Part shown: piece by piece, positions 42,115-51,050 of the stretch
How the letters are laid out: every line of letters begins with the position of its first letter
Numbering within the stretch: the stretch's first letter is position 1
Assembly: GCA_944325865.1 (NCBI GenBank)
Contig: CALVBS010000003.1
Location: 192,179-256,178, forward strand
Reading direction: 5' to 3'
Length of the DNA: 64,000 bases
From: Candidatus Gastranaerophilales bacterium
GTDB lineage: Bacteria > Cyanobacteriota > Vampirovibrionia > Gastranaerophilales > Gastranaerophilaceae
Position numbers and translations under genes: made by a program
The notes under the pieces: generated by a model
What the model was told of the DNA's origin: nothing
The model's input: the letters and a program-made list of their open reading frames with translations, nothing else
The model's database searches: none

Positions 42115-43847
42115 AATTTATAGATTTCAATATAGATATAGTCCTTTTTATTAGTTCCGGCTTCAAACTTTTCAATACTTTGATAGTTTTCTTTTATAAA
42201 ATTGCAAATTTTTAATCCGAAATCTTCACACATTTCTGATGAACCATAAATGCTGTAGTCTGAATTATTAATCAGAAAGTAGTCGGGTTTGTTCTTTGAA
42301 AAATCCTTTATAATATTATCTTCTCCAAGAGCTGCAATATGATTTGGTATAAGATGGTAATATAGATTATTGGTTTTTCTGCCTGTTAAAAAATTTATCA
42401 TCGGACCTTCAGGCAGCATTACCACGGTATCCTCATTTTCTGTATTTGTAAAGATCCAGTTTATTGTATTTTGAAATACCTTTACATGAGTTTTTACTGT
42501 TGATATATTACCTTTATTTGTCTCCAGCTCAGCGTAAATTCTGTGTTTTGCATTGAATAAAATTGTCAAATTTATTATTGAAAGGAACACTAAAGCTGCT
42601 GCAATAAACCTTTTGAGATTATGTTGTTCCAAAAACTTATTATCGGTGTATATAAAATAAACCCAGCATACCAGTAGCGGTATAAGTGACAAATATATTG
42701 AATGTGCAAACTGTAGAAGCAGTAAATTCAGACGTATCGATGAAAAGATTGCATTTACCGCAAGGAAAATAAGCATTTGTACAAAGGTTTGGTGTATTGA
42801 TTTCGGATATTTTTTGATACAAAGTATCATAATAATAAGTGCTGCAATGGCTGTCCAGGAAAAAGGATTGCTCGACTCTGTTACATTGTTAATTACAAGG
42901 TATGCTGTTAGTATTATGAATAAAGGTGCAAGAATTATTCCTGCAATACTGGATTTTTGCTTTGTAAAGAGTTTAAAATAAGCTCCTGCAGTGATTAAAT
43001 ATAAAACTGTTTTTACAAAGTCCGTTATTATGCTTTTGATATTATCTATATTCCAGCCAAAGGCAGTATTTGACATAAATAGCTGTTGTTCTCTGGTATT
43101 AAAAAACTCATAAATAAATTCAATATATTTTTGTAAATCCTTAAACTCCAGTCCCTGAAAAAATAATATTCCCCAGCTTATTATCAGAGGTAATAAAAAT
43201 ACTGTAAAATTTAATAGAATTTGTTTTATGCTTTCTTTTTTATAAATAAGCAATCCCAGAAAAGGTATTATGCAAAGCAAAAATTCAGGTTTGCACGCAA
43301 AGGAGAAGCCAAGGCTCAATGCTGCCGATAATATAAAGATTCGTTTTTCAGATTTTAAATAGAGCAGGCTGAATAAGCAATAATAAATAAATCCGCAAAG
43401 TGCATAAGGAAAAGCATAAGCATACGGAAAAATATAATTTGTACAGGTAATTGGTCCAAAAATATAGATTGAGGCTATAGTAATACAAAAAATAAATGAA
43501 TAAAATCTGTTAATAAATAATCCGGATATAAAATAAAGACCGATAGTAATAAATAAAGCATTTATTGTTCCGGCCAGATAAAGTATATTTAATGATTGTC
43601 CGAAAACGGCGTATAATAGGGCATTAATTTCGTAAGAAAGCGGATTATACATTGCAAAGATGTCTTTGTAGAGAACTTTACCCTGAAGTATTAACTGCGG
43701 CAAATACGCTTCTCTTCCGTTGTCATAGAACAGATTTCCAAAATATCCCCAGCTAAAAACTGAACAAATAGTGAAAATCAGTATTATTCCTGAAATATAA
43801 AAAATATCAAATTTATGCTGTTGTAGAAAATCTTTTATTTGTTCCAC
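42096..43847 (-). CDS. Multi-pass membrane protein, GT-C glycosyltransferase-like
   Basis: A 583-residue protein with about 11 hydrophobic helices (GIILIFTICSVFSWGYFG and SFIFCITIASIYIFG among them) and a C-terminal soluble part after FIAAALVFLSIINLTILF. The acidic motif after the first helix (FYDNGREAYLPQLILQG, with DN and E) and the PLSYEINALLYAVFG loop resemble ArnT/PMT-like GT-C enzymes using polyprenyl-linked sugars. The start is GTG, overlapping the preceding gene by 13 bases. Probably surface-glycan assembly; specificity unknown. Confidence 0.75.
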   Translation of the reverse strand: MEQIKDFLQQHKFDIFYISGIILIFTICSVFSWGYFGNLFYDNGREAYLPQLILQGKVLYKDIFAMYNPLSYEINALLYAVFGQSLNILYLAGTINALFITIGLYFISGLFINRFYSFIFCITIASIYIFGPITCTNYIFPYAYAFPYALCGFIYYCLFSLLYLKSEKRIFILSAALSLGFSFACKPEFLLCIIPFLGLLIYKKESIKQILLNFTVFLLPLIISWGILFFQGLEFKDLQKYIEFIYEFFNTREQQLFMSNTAFGWNIDNIKSIITDFVKTVLYLITAGAYFKLFTKQKSSIAGIILAPLFIILTAYLVINNVTESSNPFSWTAIAALIIMILCIKKYPKSIHQTFVQMLIFLAVNAIFSSIRLNLLLLQFAHSIYLSLIPLLVCWVYFIYTDNKFLEQHNLKRFIAAALVFLSIINLTILFNAKHRIYAELETNKGNISTVKTHVKVFQNTINWIFTNTENEDTVVMLPEGPMINFLTGRKTNNLYYHLIPNHIAALGEDNIIKDFSKNKPDYFLINNSDYSIYGSSEMCEDFGLKICNFIKENYQSIEKFEAGTNKKDYIYIEIYKLKKDRP

Positions 43848-44875
43848 GGTTTAACCAAAAATTTTATAGCTTTGCCTTCGATATGCTGCTGCATTGCCCA
43901 TTCTATTTTATCAAGCCCGATAGTTCCCGTGATAAGTTTTTCTACTTCAACATCACCAGATGCTATATAATCCAGTGCCATTCTGAAATATTTAGGCGTA
44001 TGATGGAATACGCTCATAAGTTTTATATCTCCGTAATGCATTTTTGTAGTATCAAAAGTGACGGTTGAGCCGGACTTACAGCCTCCAAAGAAGTGAACCG
44101 TTCCGCCGGGTCTGACGCATGAAAAGATTCTCTCCCATATTTCAGGTAACCCTACGCATTCAACGGCAATATCAAGACCTTTGTGTTCATCCGTAAACTC
44201 TCTGAAGATTTTTTCCGGGTTCGGATATTTCGTTAGGTCAACAATTTCATCTGCATGAGCAAATTCATCTGCCATTTTTAGTTTCAGCGGATTTCTGCCT
44301 GCAGCAATAACCTTTGCTCCTTTGAGTTTTGCAAGTCTTGCAAACATAAGCCCTATCGGGCCGATTCCGATAATACCGACGGTTTGCCCGGGTTTTATTT
44401 CAGTCCTTTCAACACCATGTACTACATTTGCAAGCGGTTCACAAAATGCAGCCCTGTCAAAACTTAAATTTTCCGGTAATATAAGCATATTCTTTTTTAC
44501 AATTCTTGCAGGGACAGTTATATATTCTGCGTATGCTCCGTTTAATAAATCAAGATTTTCACATAAATTATATTCTTCTCTTTTGCAATAAAAACAATGC
44601 CCGCAAGGAGCTGAATTTGCGGCGACAACGCGATCTCCCGCTTTTACGTTTTCAACACCTCTGCCTACACGGTCAACAATTCCCGCAAATTCATGTCCAA
44701 AACCTGACGGAATTGATTTTATTAAGACAGGATGACCTCTTCTAAAAGTTTTTACATCCGTTCCGCATGTCAGTGCCGACATAACTTTTACGACAACTTC
44801 CCCCTCTTCCGGAGGTTTGACCATTACATTTTCCAACTTAATATTTTGTGGTCCGTAATATTGAATTGCTCTCAT
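43835..44875 (-). CDS. Zinc-dependent medium-chain dehydrogenase
   Basis: A 346-residue alcohol/sorbitol dehydrogenase. The catalytic zinc ligands are in CGTDVKTF and GFGHEFAG, the structural zinc site is CGHCFYCKREEYNLC, and the nucleotide fold is at GIIGIGPIGLMFARLA. The length is typical. It is followed by the GT-C protein with overlap and preceded by a paralogous dehydrogenase 19 bases upstream, so the three form one operon. A sugar or cyclitol alcohol is a likely substrate. Confidence 0.9.
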   Translation of the reverse strand: MRAIQYYGPQNIKLENVMVKPPEEGEVVVKVMSALTCGTDVKTFRRGHPVLIKSIPSGFGHEFAGIVDRVGRGVENVKAGDRVVAANSAPCGHCFYCKREEYNLCENLDLLNGAYAEYITVPARIVKKNMLILPENLSFDRAAFCEPLANVVHGVERTEIKPGQTVGIIGIGPIGLMFARLAKLKGAKVIAAGRNPLKLKMADEFAHADEIVDLTKYPNPEKIFREFTDEHKGLDIAVECVGLPEIWERIFSCVRPGGTVHFFGGCKSGSTVTFDTTKMHYGDIKLMSVFHHTPKYFRMALDYIASGDVEVEKLITGTIGLDKIEWAMQQHIEGKAIKFLVKPWNK

Positions 44876-44894
44876 ATTGTCAGAGCCGCCTTTC

Positions 44895-45878
44895 TTAATC
44901 TTTTATTTTAATATAAGCTTTTATTATTTTATTATTGATTGTATCATCAAAAGCTTTTTGTATATCATCAAGTTTGTAAACAGTTGAAAGATTTTTAACT
45001 TTAACTTTTTCAGTTTTTAATAAATACAGAGATTCTTTTAAATCTGCAGGAGACGGAGAATAACTTCCAAGAACCGTTAACTCTCTGTAGTAAATTTCAT
45101 TATTAGGAAAGCCGCTGTTATGCGGAGTACTTGCAAATACGAGAATAGTTCCGCCGTTTCTAATGTTTGCAAGTGCCGTATCAAGAGCTTTATCAGCTCC
45201 TGCCGTTAAAAATACAGAATCATATTCTCTTTTTGCGGGTAGAGCTCCTGAATTAAAAGCATTAATTCCAAGATTATTAAGGATATCAATTCTTTCTTGG
45301 ATAAGGTCACAGCCTGTTACTTGCATCCCAAAAGCATTTAATGCCTGTGACATTAAAATTCCTATTGAACCGAGACCTACGACCAGAACTTTTGATTGCG
45401 GCATAAGATTTGCTCTTCTTACTGCTCTAACGCAGCAGCCTAAAGGTTCATAAAAAGAAGCTTCCATTTCTGTGAGGTTTTCCGGCATATGGTGTGCAAC
45501 ATTCAAAAGGTGTTCTTCCGATAGGTAAACATATTCGCTAAAACCGCCCGGTCTAATATTTGTTGATTTAAAGTGCTCACACATCGACACATTACCGTGC
45601 TTGCAGTAATTACACTTCCCGCATGGAATATGGTGGGAAGTCACTATTTTGTCTCCTTTTTTAAACGGGCTTTCGGAGTTTATTTCTTCAATTTGTGCAA
45701 CAATTTCATGCCCTAAGACGGTTCCGTCTTTAGAAATATGTTCTCTGAATTTTACGATGTCAGAGCCGCATAAACCGCAGCCTAAAACTTTTACAATAGC
45801 ACCCTTTTTGTCGTCCAAGTTTAATGTTTCGACTTCTTGTGTCACAATGTGATTTTTTTCAATTACAGCTATTTTCAT
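44895..45878 (-). CDS. Zinc-dependent medium-chain dehydrogenase, second copy
   Basis: A 327-residue relative of the next gene. The motifs are CGLCGSDIVKF, GHEIVAQI, the structural CGKCNYCKHGNVSMC and the Rossmann VVGLGSIGILMSQAL. AGAGGCGAG upstream sets the ATG at 45878, six codons inside the longest frame. It heads the operon with its paralogue and the GT-C protein and diverges from the GNAT-like gene. Two such dehydrogenases with a glycosyltransferase suggest a nucleotide-sugar or polyol branch. Confidence 0.9.
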   Translation of the reverse strand: MKIAVIEKNHIVTQEVETLNLDDKKGAIVKVLGCGLCGSDIVKFREHISKDGTVLGHEIVAQIEEINSESPFKKGDKIVTSHHIPCGKCNYCKHGNVSMCEHFKSTNIRPGGFSEYVYLSEEHLLNVAHHMPENLTEMEASFYEPLGCCVRAVRRANLMPQSKVLVVGLGSIGILMSQALNAFGMQVTGCDLIQERIDILNNLGINAFNSGALPAKREYDSVFLTAGADKALDTALANIRNGGTILVFASTPHNSGFPNNEIYYRELTVLGSYSPSPADLKESLYLLKTEKVKVKNLSTVYKLDDIQKAFDDTINNKIIKAYIKIKD

Positions 45879-45937
45879 ATCTCGCCTCTTATGCAAAAAA
45901 TTTTATCATGAATCTTGCGAACAGGCAAAAAAATATA

Positions 45938-45943
45938 TATAAT
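45938..45943 (+). promoter_or_regulatory. -10 box six bases before a start codon
   Basis: TATAAT ends six bases before the ATG at 45950, with no Shine-Dalgarno; a leaderless transcript is predicted. Confidence 0.6.
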
Positions 45944-45949
45944 GATTAT

Positions 45950-46936
45950 ATGATGAGAATTAGAAGACTGAATTGTTTCGATATTCCCAAAATTTCCAAA
46001 ATGGTTGATTATACCGTCGGAGATGACGGTATAAGATTTAAGAAAGATTTAACTCATGAGGCTTTTAGTCTTATTCATACCCTTCTGCCTTTGAAATACA
46101 AGTTCAGACCGGAATCGTATGTGTTTTTAGAAAAAAATGATATTAACGGCATAATTACAATCAGTCCGACGATGGGCAATCCATACAAAATGAATATAAC
46201 AAGACTTGTCTTTACAAATAACTCATATGATGTGGGGAAACAGCTTGTTGATTTTGTAGTGGCTCGTTATGGTGCAAAAGGTGCAAATTCCTTTATTGTG
46301 AGTGCGGATTCCTCTCATGATGAACTTATTCAGTTGTTTTTGCAAGGATGCGGTTTCAGACAATGTTCATATGTAAATTTATGGAAAATAGAAAATTTTG
46401 CTCCGGAAACTGACAGCAAGGCTAATTTTAGAATTTGTCAGAATTCTGACGCAAGAGCTGTTGCAAAATTATTCAACAGTGAATTAAAAGTACATTTCAG
46501 ACCGTCACTGGAGAAAGTTAAACAGGAATATATAGAACCTTTCTTTAACGGAATGACAAGTTTTTATAAAAACCGTTATGTTTTGGAAGAACCTTCTAAA
46601 AAGAGGATTATTTCATATTTATCAATAACTACATCTGATAATCAAAATTTTATAATTGATATGTCTTTGAATGAAGCTTATCAGGTACCGTATGATGAAA
46701 TTATTAATTTTGCACTTGCGGAAATTTCGCGGCGAAAAACTCATTTTACAGCTTTTATAAAGCACAGACAATATACAAAGAATGCTGATTTGTTTGAAGA
46801 GTATTTGCATAAAAGAAATCTTAACTGTGTCCAAACTAAAAGTGTTCTGGTGAAAGATTTCTATAAACCGGCTAAAGAAACTGAGAATGCTTTGCAGGTT
46901 TTCCTTTTCGGTGATAATAAAATTACCGTAAACTAA
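45950..46936 (+). CDS. Tandem GNAT-like protein
   Basis: A 328-residue protein of two acetyltransferase-like halves. The first (RIRRLNCFDIPKISKMVDY) and the second (FRICQNSDARAVAKLFNSEL) both open like GNAT domains. VSADSSHDELIQLFLQGCGFRQ looks like the acetyl-CoA side of the first domain, and ISRRKTHFTAFIKHRQYTK like that of the second. The canonical Q/RxxGxG/A is not obvious, so activity is uncertain. Start at the first of two adjacent ATGs is set by the -10 box spacing. Family not named. Confidence 0.65.
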   Translation: MMRIRRLNCFDIPKISKMVDYTVGDDGIRFKKDLTHEAFSLIHTLLPLKYKFRPESYVFLEKNDINGIITISPTMGNPYKMNITRLVFTNNSYDVGKQLVDFVVARYGAKGANSFIVSADSSHDELIQLFLQGCGFRQCSYVNLWKIENFAPETDSKANFRICQNSDARAVAKLFNSELKVHFRPSLEKVKQEYIEPFFNGMTSFYKNRYVLEEPSKKRIISYLSITTSDNQNFIIDMSLNEAYQVPYDEIINFALAEISRRKTHFTAFIKHRQYTKNADLFEEYLHKRNLNCVQTKSVLVKDFYKPAKETENALQVFLFGDNKITVN

Positions 46937-47047
46937 CTATTCTGCCTTAACTTCATACTCTGCATTTGATTCTTTTTCTGTCTTAATTCCATTGCATTCC
47001 TGAATTTGTGATGAAATAAAAATATCTCTTAATAAAAATGTACCCAT
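46937..47047 (-). CDS. Very small hypothetical protein (36 residues)
   Basis: A short frame, MGTFLLRDIFISSQIQECNG then a charged tail, with AAGGGG nine bases before the ATG. It is unrecognised and its single hydrophobic patch is short. It converges directly on the GNAT-like gene. Evidence for translation is only the Shine-Dalgarno and plausible composition. Confidence 0.4.
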   Translation of the reverse strand: MGTFLLRDIFISSQIQECNGIKTEKESNAEYEVKAE

Positions 47048-47207
47048 AATTAATATCCCCTTTTTATATCCCCGTATTTTTATAAAGTATTTTCTCAAAA
47101 ATAAATTGTCTTTTTCATAAAAATTGTAAAGGTTTTGTTACAAAGAAACTAAATTATGTAATTGTAAAGAAATGTTAAATAAGATTTTAATATGGCTGAA
47201 ACCCGGT

Positions 47208-47213
47208 TATAAT
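47208..47213 (+). promoter_or_regulatory. -10 box before the AGGAT repeat
   Basis: TATAAT; the expected transcription start falls at or next to the first base of the AGGAT repeat. No strong -35. Confidence 0.45.
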
Positions 47214-47220
47214 ACCTCAT

Positions 47221-47255
47221 AGGATAGGATAGGATAGGATAGGATGGGGTGGGTG
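47221..47255 (+). repeat. (AGGAT)5 tandem repeat followed by a G-rich stretch
   Basis: Five perfect tandem copies of AGGAT (47221-47245) followed by GGGGTGGGTG, lying in the predicted 5' untranslated region of the gene at 47325. Each unit contains AGGA, the core of Shine-Dalgarno and CsrA-type sites. Slippage at such a repeat could change copy number. Confidence 0.85.
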
Positions 47256-47324
47256 AATAGCAATCTTTTTTCTAAAAAATACTTTATCTAAGTGTACAGA
47301 AAAGTTAAGGAAAGGAGTTCAGTT

Positions 47325-47675
47325 ATGACAATTACAGTTGGGGATATATATTCAGCATTTCCGACATTTTCGCCTGAAGCTATGATTAAGTTATGCAACG
47401 GTAATAAAGAATTAAACGGCAGAACTGTTGTTCCACTTGCAAATATTGCTGCATTTGGCAATCAGGAATTATCTATATTTGCTGCAGAACGAGAAGGCAA
47501 AAATTTTACAAATCTAGTCAGTAAAGAAGAAAGACCGAAATTAAACAAGGCTGCAGGAATACAAGACGAACAGGTTTCAAATCAAGATAACAAAACAAAA
47601 TCAGCACAACAGGCAATTCCAATGGATACAAGTATATTTGATGTTGCTGCAAATAAAAAAGAAAGTGCAGCCTAA
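47325..47675 (+). CDS. Hypothetical protein (116 residues)
   Basis: AAAGGAG seven bases upstream sets the ATG at 47325. The N-terminal half (MTITVGDIYSAFPTFSPEAM, KELNGRTVVPLANIAAFG) looks folded; the C-terminal half (KTKSAQQAIPMDTSIFDVA) is polar and probably disordered. No signal peptide. Function unknown. The leader of about 100 bases with a pentanucleotide repeat suggests regulated expression. Confidence 0.6.
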   Translation: MTITVGDIYSAFPTFSPEAMIKLCNGNKELNGRTVVPLANIAAFGNQELSIFAAEREGKNFTNLVSKEERPKLNKAAGIQDEQVSNQDNKTKSAQQAIPMDTSIFDVAANKKESAA

Positions 47676-47690
47676 AATATTTAAAAATAC

Positions 47691-47719
47691 AAAAATCCCT
47701 CTTATTAAGAGGGATTTTT
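47691..47719. terminator. Bidirectional terminator
   Basis: AAAAATCCCTCTT and AAGAGGGATTTTT form a perfect 13-base-pair stem with a three-base loop. It ends the hypothetical gene on the plus strand and rpmA on the minus strand. Confidence 0.85.
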
Positions 47720-47739
47720 GTTGAATTTTTTAAGAAAAC

Positions 47740-47994
47740 TTATACAGCGTAAACGCTAACCTGTTTTCTGTCACGTCTGTGAGATTCAAACTGAACTTTA
47801 CCGTCAATAAGAGCAAATAAAGTATCATCAGAACCTATACCTACGTTGTTGCCAGGGTGAACTTTAGTGCCGCGTTGGCGAACTAAAATATTACCTGCTT
47901 TAACGATTTCTCCGCCGAATTTTTTTACGCCTAAACGCTTCGCTTCGGAGTCACGACCGTTACGGGTTGATCCCATACCTTTCTTATGTGCCAT
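47740..47994 (-). CDS. rpmA: 50S ribosomal protein L27
   Basis: L27 reaches the peptidyl-transferase centre. The 84-residue protein starts [20 protein letters not shown] directly, without the N-terminal extension found in most Firmicutes, and continues [27 protein letters not shown] sets the start. It follows rplU in the usual order, here with an unusually long 144-base gap on the same strand. Confidence 0.97.
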   Translation of the reverse strand: MAHKKGMGSTRNGRDSEAKRLGVKKFGGEIVKAGNILVRQRGTKVHPGNNVGIGSDDTLFALIDGKVQFESHRRDRKQVSVYAV

Positions 47995-48138
47995 TTTATT
48001 TCTCCTTTTGTTTTATATTTGTATGTTTCGTTTATTGGAGGGACTTTTATTTTTATTTTATCCCTGCCCGAATTTCCGAACCGGCTTTTCAACCTGTTAA
48101 GAAATTCTTCCTCATCCGGATTTGGAGAGGTCGAAAGC

Positions 48139-48492
48139 CTACGCTTCAGCGTTTTCTGCAGTTTCAGCTTTTTTCTGAGCGGAAGTTCTGATTTTATTAA
48201 TCATAACTCTGGTAAACTGCTGTCTGTGGCCTTGTTTTTTTCTGTAGCCTTTTTTAGGTCTCTGTTTGAAAACGATAATTTTTTTTGCTTTGTCGTGAGC
48301 CAAAACAGTACCTTCTGCAGACGCACCTGTAACATAAGGCTGACCTACTTTAGATTTTTTACCGTTTACAATCATAACGACTTTGTCAAAAACTATTTTG
48401 CTGTCTTTTTCAGCATCAAGTAATTCAACGTCGATGTAACGACCTTCTTCAACGGGGTATTGTTTTCCGCCGGTTTCAACTATTGCGTACAT
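48139..48492 (-). CDS. rplU: 50S ribosomal protein L21
   Basis: The 117-residue L21 has [20 protein letters not shown] at the N-terminus and [19 protein letters not shown] near the end, then a short alanine/glutamate-rich tail ([11 protein letters not shown]). GAAAGGAAAA precedes the ATG. It heads the rplU-rpmA operon behind a leader of about 148 bases and a consensus promoter. Confidence 0.97.
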   Translation of the reverse strand: MYAIVETGGKQYPVEEGRYIDVELLDAEKDSKIVFDKVVMIVNGKKSKVGQPYVTGASAEGTVLAHDKAKKIIVFKQRPKKGYRKKQGHRQQFTRVMINKIRTSAQKKAETAENAEA

Positions 48493-48675
48493 TGTGTTTT
48501 CCTTTCGCTTGCGGGTTTCGTAGCCTTTAGGCTTGGTGTCTTATGAGCTTTTATTAGCCTTTCCTGATTTTTAGCAGAATCGGCTTTTACTCTGCTCTGC
48601 CACTGCGGCTTTATTGAACGATTTACCCATAGTAATACGTAACATAATTATCCGACGCTGAATGCCTCATGTCAA
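48493..48675 (-). promoter_or_regulatory. rplU promoter and structured leader
   Basis: On the minus strand TTGACA (48670-48675), exactly 17 bases and GATAAT (48647-48652) form the best promoter here. From the start near 48640 about 148 bases precede rplU. They contain complementary pairs (GCAGA with TCTGC, AGCCT with AGGCT) and a 19-codon frame starting MGKSFNKAAVAEQ. The length suggests an L21-type autoregulatory leader, but the known L21 leader motif was not confirmed. Confidence 0.55.
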
Positions 48676-48722
48676 GTAGTATTAATATTTATTAACTTTT
48701 TACTCATCCGTTTTTTTTGAAG

Positions 48723-48728
48723 TATCAT
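48723..48728 (+). promoter_or_regulatory. -10-like box before murF
   Basis: TATCAT ends six bases before the ATG at 48735 with no Shine-Dalgarno, matching the spacing seen at nine other genes. Confidence 0.45.
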
Positions 48729-48734
48729 GATAAT

Positions 48735-50072
48735 ATGATGTTTAATTCAGATGAAATTTTGAAGGCTGCGGGAGCTGAATTAGTAAAAAATATCTCACAG
48801 AGTGATGATTTTGATATCTCGACAGATACCAGAACAATTAAAAAAGGTGAACTTTATCTGCCGTTAAAAGGCGTAAGCTTTGATGGAGAAGATTTTCTTG
48901 ATAAAGCTATAGAGTCAGGTGCCGCCGGATGTTTTATTACAAAAGATTATTTCCCTGAAAATGCAATGATTGTTTTTAAGGTTAAAAATACTCTTGAAAC
49001 TTATTTAAGGCTTGCAAATTTCTACAGGAATAAGAAAAATCCGATAGTGGTTGCTGTTACAGGCAGTTCCGGTAAAACTACAACCAAAGAAATGATATAC
49101 TCAGTTTTGTCGGAACATTTTAAGGCACATAAAACTCTTTCAAATCATAATAACGAAATAGGTTTTTGCCAGACTGTACTTTCTATGCCGGAGGATTGTG
49201 AAGTATTGATAGTTGAAATGGGTATGAGAGGTTTTGGTGAAATTGAATTGCTTTCAAAATATGCCGAACCGGATTATGCTGTTATCACAAATACCGGTTC
49301 TGCTCATATCGGAAGATTGGGAAGTCTGGATAATATTGCAAAAGCAAAATGCGAAATTGTTAAATATTTAAAAAATGATGGAGTCTTTATTGCACAAAAT
49401 AATGAAAGAATAAAGAAGTTTGCAGAGTTTGGCGGAGAAAAGATATATTATTCTGTTGATGATGTTGAGGTTTTAGAACGCAAGCCGTCTTATTCAAAAT
49501 TTGTTTATAAAGGAAAAGAGTATGAACTTAATGTGGAAGGTGATTATAATATAGAAAATGCTCTTTCTGCTATAAATTTGGCTTACAAATTACAAATGAG
49601 CTATGATGAGGTTAAAAAAGGGCTTGCTTTATACAAACCTATTGAAAAACGCTGGGAAGTTCAGGACATTTACGGATATAAGATTATTAATGATAGTTAT
49701 AATGCTAATCCGGATTCTATGAAGGCTGCAGTTTCGGCTTTTGTTCAGTTATATGAAAATCCTGTTATAGTGCTTGGGGATATGGGTGAACTTGGAGATT
49801 CCGAAATTGAACTGCACAGACAGGTTGGTGAATACCTTTCAAAGGTAGCTCCGGAAAATTGTAAAATTTTAACTGTAGGGCATCTTGCCGAAAATATAGG
49901 TATCCCGTTGAAAGAAAATGGCTATTATGTAAAGAATTTTAAAAATAATGATGAAACTGCAGAGTTTATACTTGCGAATATTAATGCAGGGAATACAATA
50001 TTTTTAAAAGCTTCACGCAGTATGAAGTTTGAGGAGATTATCGAAAAAATTAAGGGAGAATGCAGAGTATGA
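48735..50072 (+). CDS. murF: UDP-MurNAc-tripeptide--D-Ala-D-Ala ligase
   Basis: MurF adds D-alanyl-D-alanine to complete the UDP-MurNAc-pentapeptide. The protein of about 445 residues has the N-terminal STDTRTIKKGELYLPLKG, the ATP loop VAVTGSSGKTTTKE, the HNNEIG and EMGMRGFGEI segments and INDSYNANPDSMKAA near the end. It heads the peptidoglycan cluster. The start at 48735 (or 48738) replaces an upstream TTG that lacks support. Its TGA overlaps the mraY ATG. Confidence 0.96.
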   Translation: MMFNSDEILKAAGAELVKNISQSDDFDISTDTRTIKKGELYLPLKGVSFDGEDFLDKAIESGAAGCFITKDYFPENAMIVFKVKNTLETYLRLANFYRNKKNPIVVAVTGSSGKTTTKEMIYSVLSEHFKAHKTLSNHNNEIGFCQTVLSMPEDCEVLIVEMGMRGFGEIELLSKYAEPDYAVITNTGSAHIGRLGSLDNIAKAKCEIVKYLKNDGVFIAQNNERIKKFAEFGGEKIYYSVDDVEVLERKPSYSKFVYKGKEYELNVEGDYNIENALSAINLAYKLQMSYDEVKKGLALYKPIEKRWEVQDIYGYKIINDSYNANPDSMKAAVSAFVQLYENPVIVLGDMGELGDSEIELHRQVGEYLSKVAPENCKILTVGHLAENIGIPLKENGYYVKNFKNNDETAEFILANINAGNTIFLKASRSMKFEEIIEKIKGECRV

Positions 50073-51049
50073 TAATGTTAGCTGTGGCGTTTCTGCTGTC
50101 AATGATATTATGTTTGTTATTCGGTGTGCCTTATATAGATTTTTTAAAGAAAAAAATGATAGGGCAATACGTTAAGGATTGTGCTCCGGAAGCTCATGCA
50201 CAAAAGCAGGGAACGCCGACAACAGGCGGTGTATTTATAATTCTTGCGATTATAATTGCTTCGATTGTAACTCTTCTGCTTGCTCAGCGTGCTTCTACAG
50301 AGGCTTTGATTGTATTAATAACTCTTGTATTTTATACATTTGCAGGTTTTCAGGATGATTATTTAAAGATTAAAGGAAAGGCTAACGACGGGTTGTCTGC
50401 AAAAGGCAAGTTGCTTCGTCAAATTGCAATAGCTTTATTACCTACAATGTATGTTATGATGACTTATTCACAGGGAACGCACCTTACTGTTTGTTCGTAT
50501 GTGATTAATCTAAAGTGGTTATATCCGTTATTTGCAATTTTTGTAATTACCGGAGCCTCAAATGCATATAATCTTACGGATGGTCTGGACGGGCTTGCTG
50601 CTTCTACAGGTGTATTTGCTTTTGCAGGGGCTTCTGTAATTGCTTTATTCAGCGGACATGTTGAAGTTGCCATTATTGCGGCAACGGTTGCAGGTGCTTT
50701 GTTTGGATTTTTGAGGTACAATAAGCCTAAAGCTCAGGTCTTTATGGGAGATACTGGTTCTCTGGCTATCGGAGGATTACTGGGCACGCTTGCTGTTATA
50801 GGCAAATTTGAATTTTTGCTTATCTTTTTAGGTGGTATATTTGTTCTGGAAACTTTATCTGTTATCATTCAGGTTGCCAGTTTCAAAACTACGGGTAAAA
50901 GAGTTTTTAAGATGTCACCTATTCACCACCATTTTGAACTTTGCGGATGGAGTGAAAAGAAAATCGTAGCTGTATTTGCATTAGTTTCAGCACTTTTTGC
51001 TGTTATTGCGTTGGCTTTGTTTTATTTAACAGGCAGAGGTATAATTTAG
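50069..51049 (+). CDS. mraY: Phospho-MurNAc-pentapeptide translocase
   Basis: MraY makes lipid I on the inner membrane from UDP-MurNAc-pentapeptide and undecaprenyl phosphate. The 326-residue protein has about ten membrane helices and the motifs GTPTTGG, FQDDYLKI, NAYNLTDGLDGLA and PIHHHFELCGW. The ATG at 50069 overlaps murF by four bases (ATGA) with AAGGGAG upstream, indicating coupling. Confidence 0.97.
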   Translation: MIMLAVAFLLSMILCLLFGVPYIDFLKKKMIGQYVKDCAPEAHAQKQGTPTTGGVFIILAIIIASIVTLLLAQRASTEALIVLITLVFYTFAGFQDDYLKIKGKANDGLSAKGKLLRQIAIALLPTMYVMMTYSQGTHLTVCSYVINLKWLYPLFAIFVITGASNAYNLTDGLDGLAASTGVFAFAGASVIALFSGHVEVAIIAATVAGALFGFLRYNKPKAQVFMGDTGSLAIGGLLGTLAVIGKFEFLLIFLGGIFVLETLSVIIQVASFKTTGKRVFKMSPIHHHFELCGWSEKKIVAVFALVSALFAVIALALFYLTGRGII

Positions 51050-51050
51050 T

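Noticed and set aside
47221..47255. CRISPR-like array
   Set aside because: The unit is five bases with no spacers; it is a simple tandem repeat and no cas genes are present in the window.
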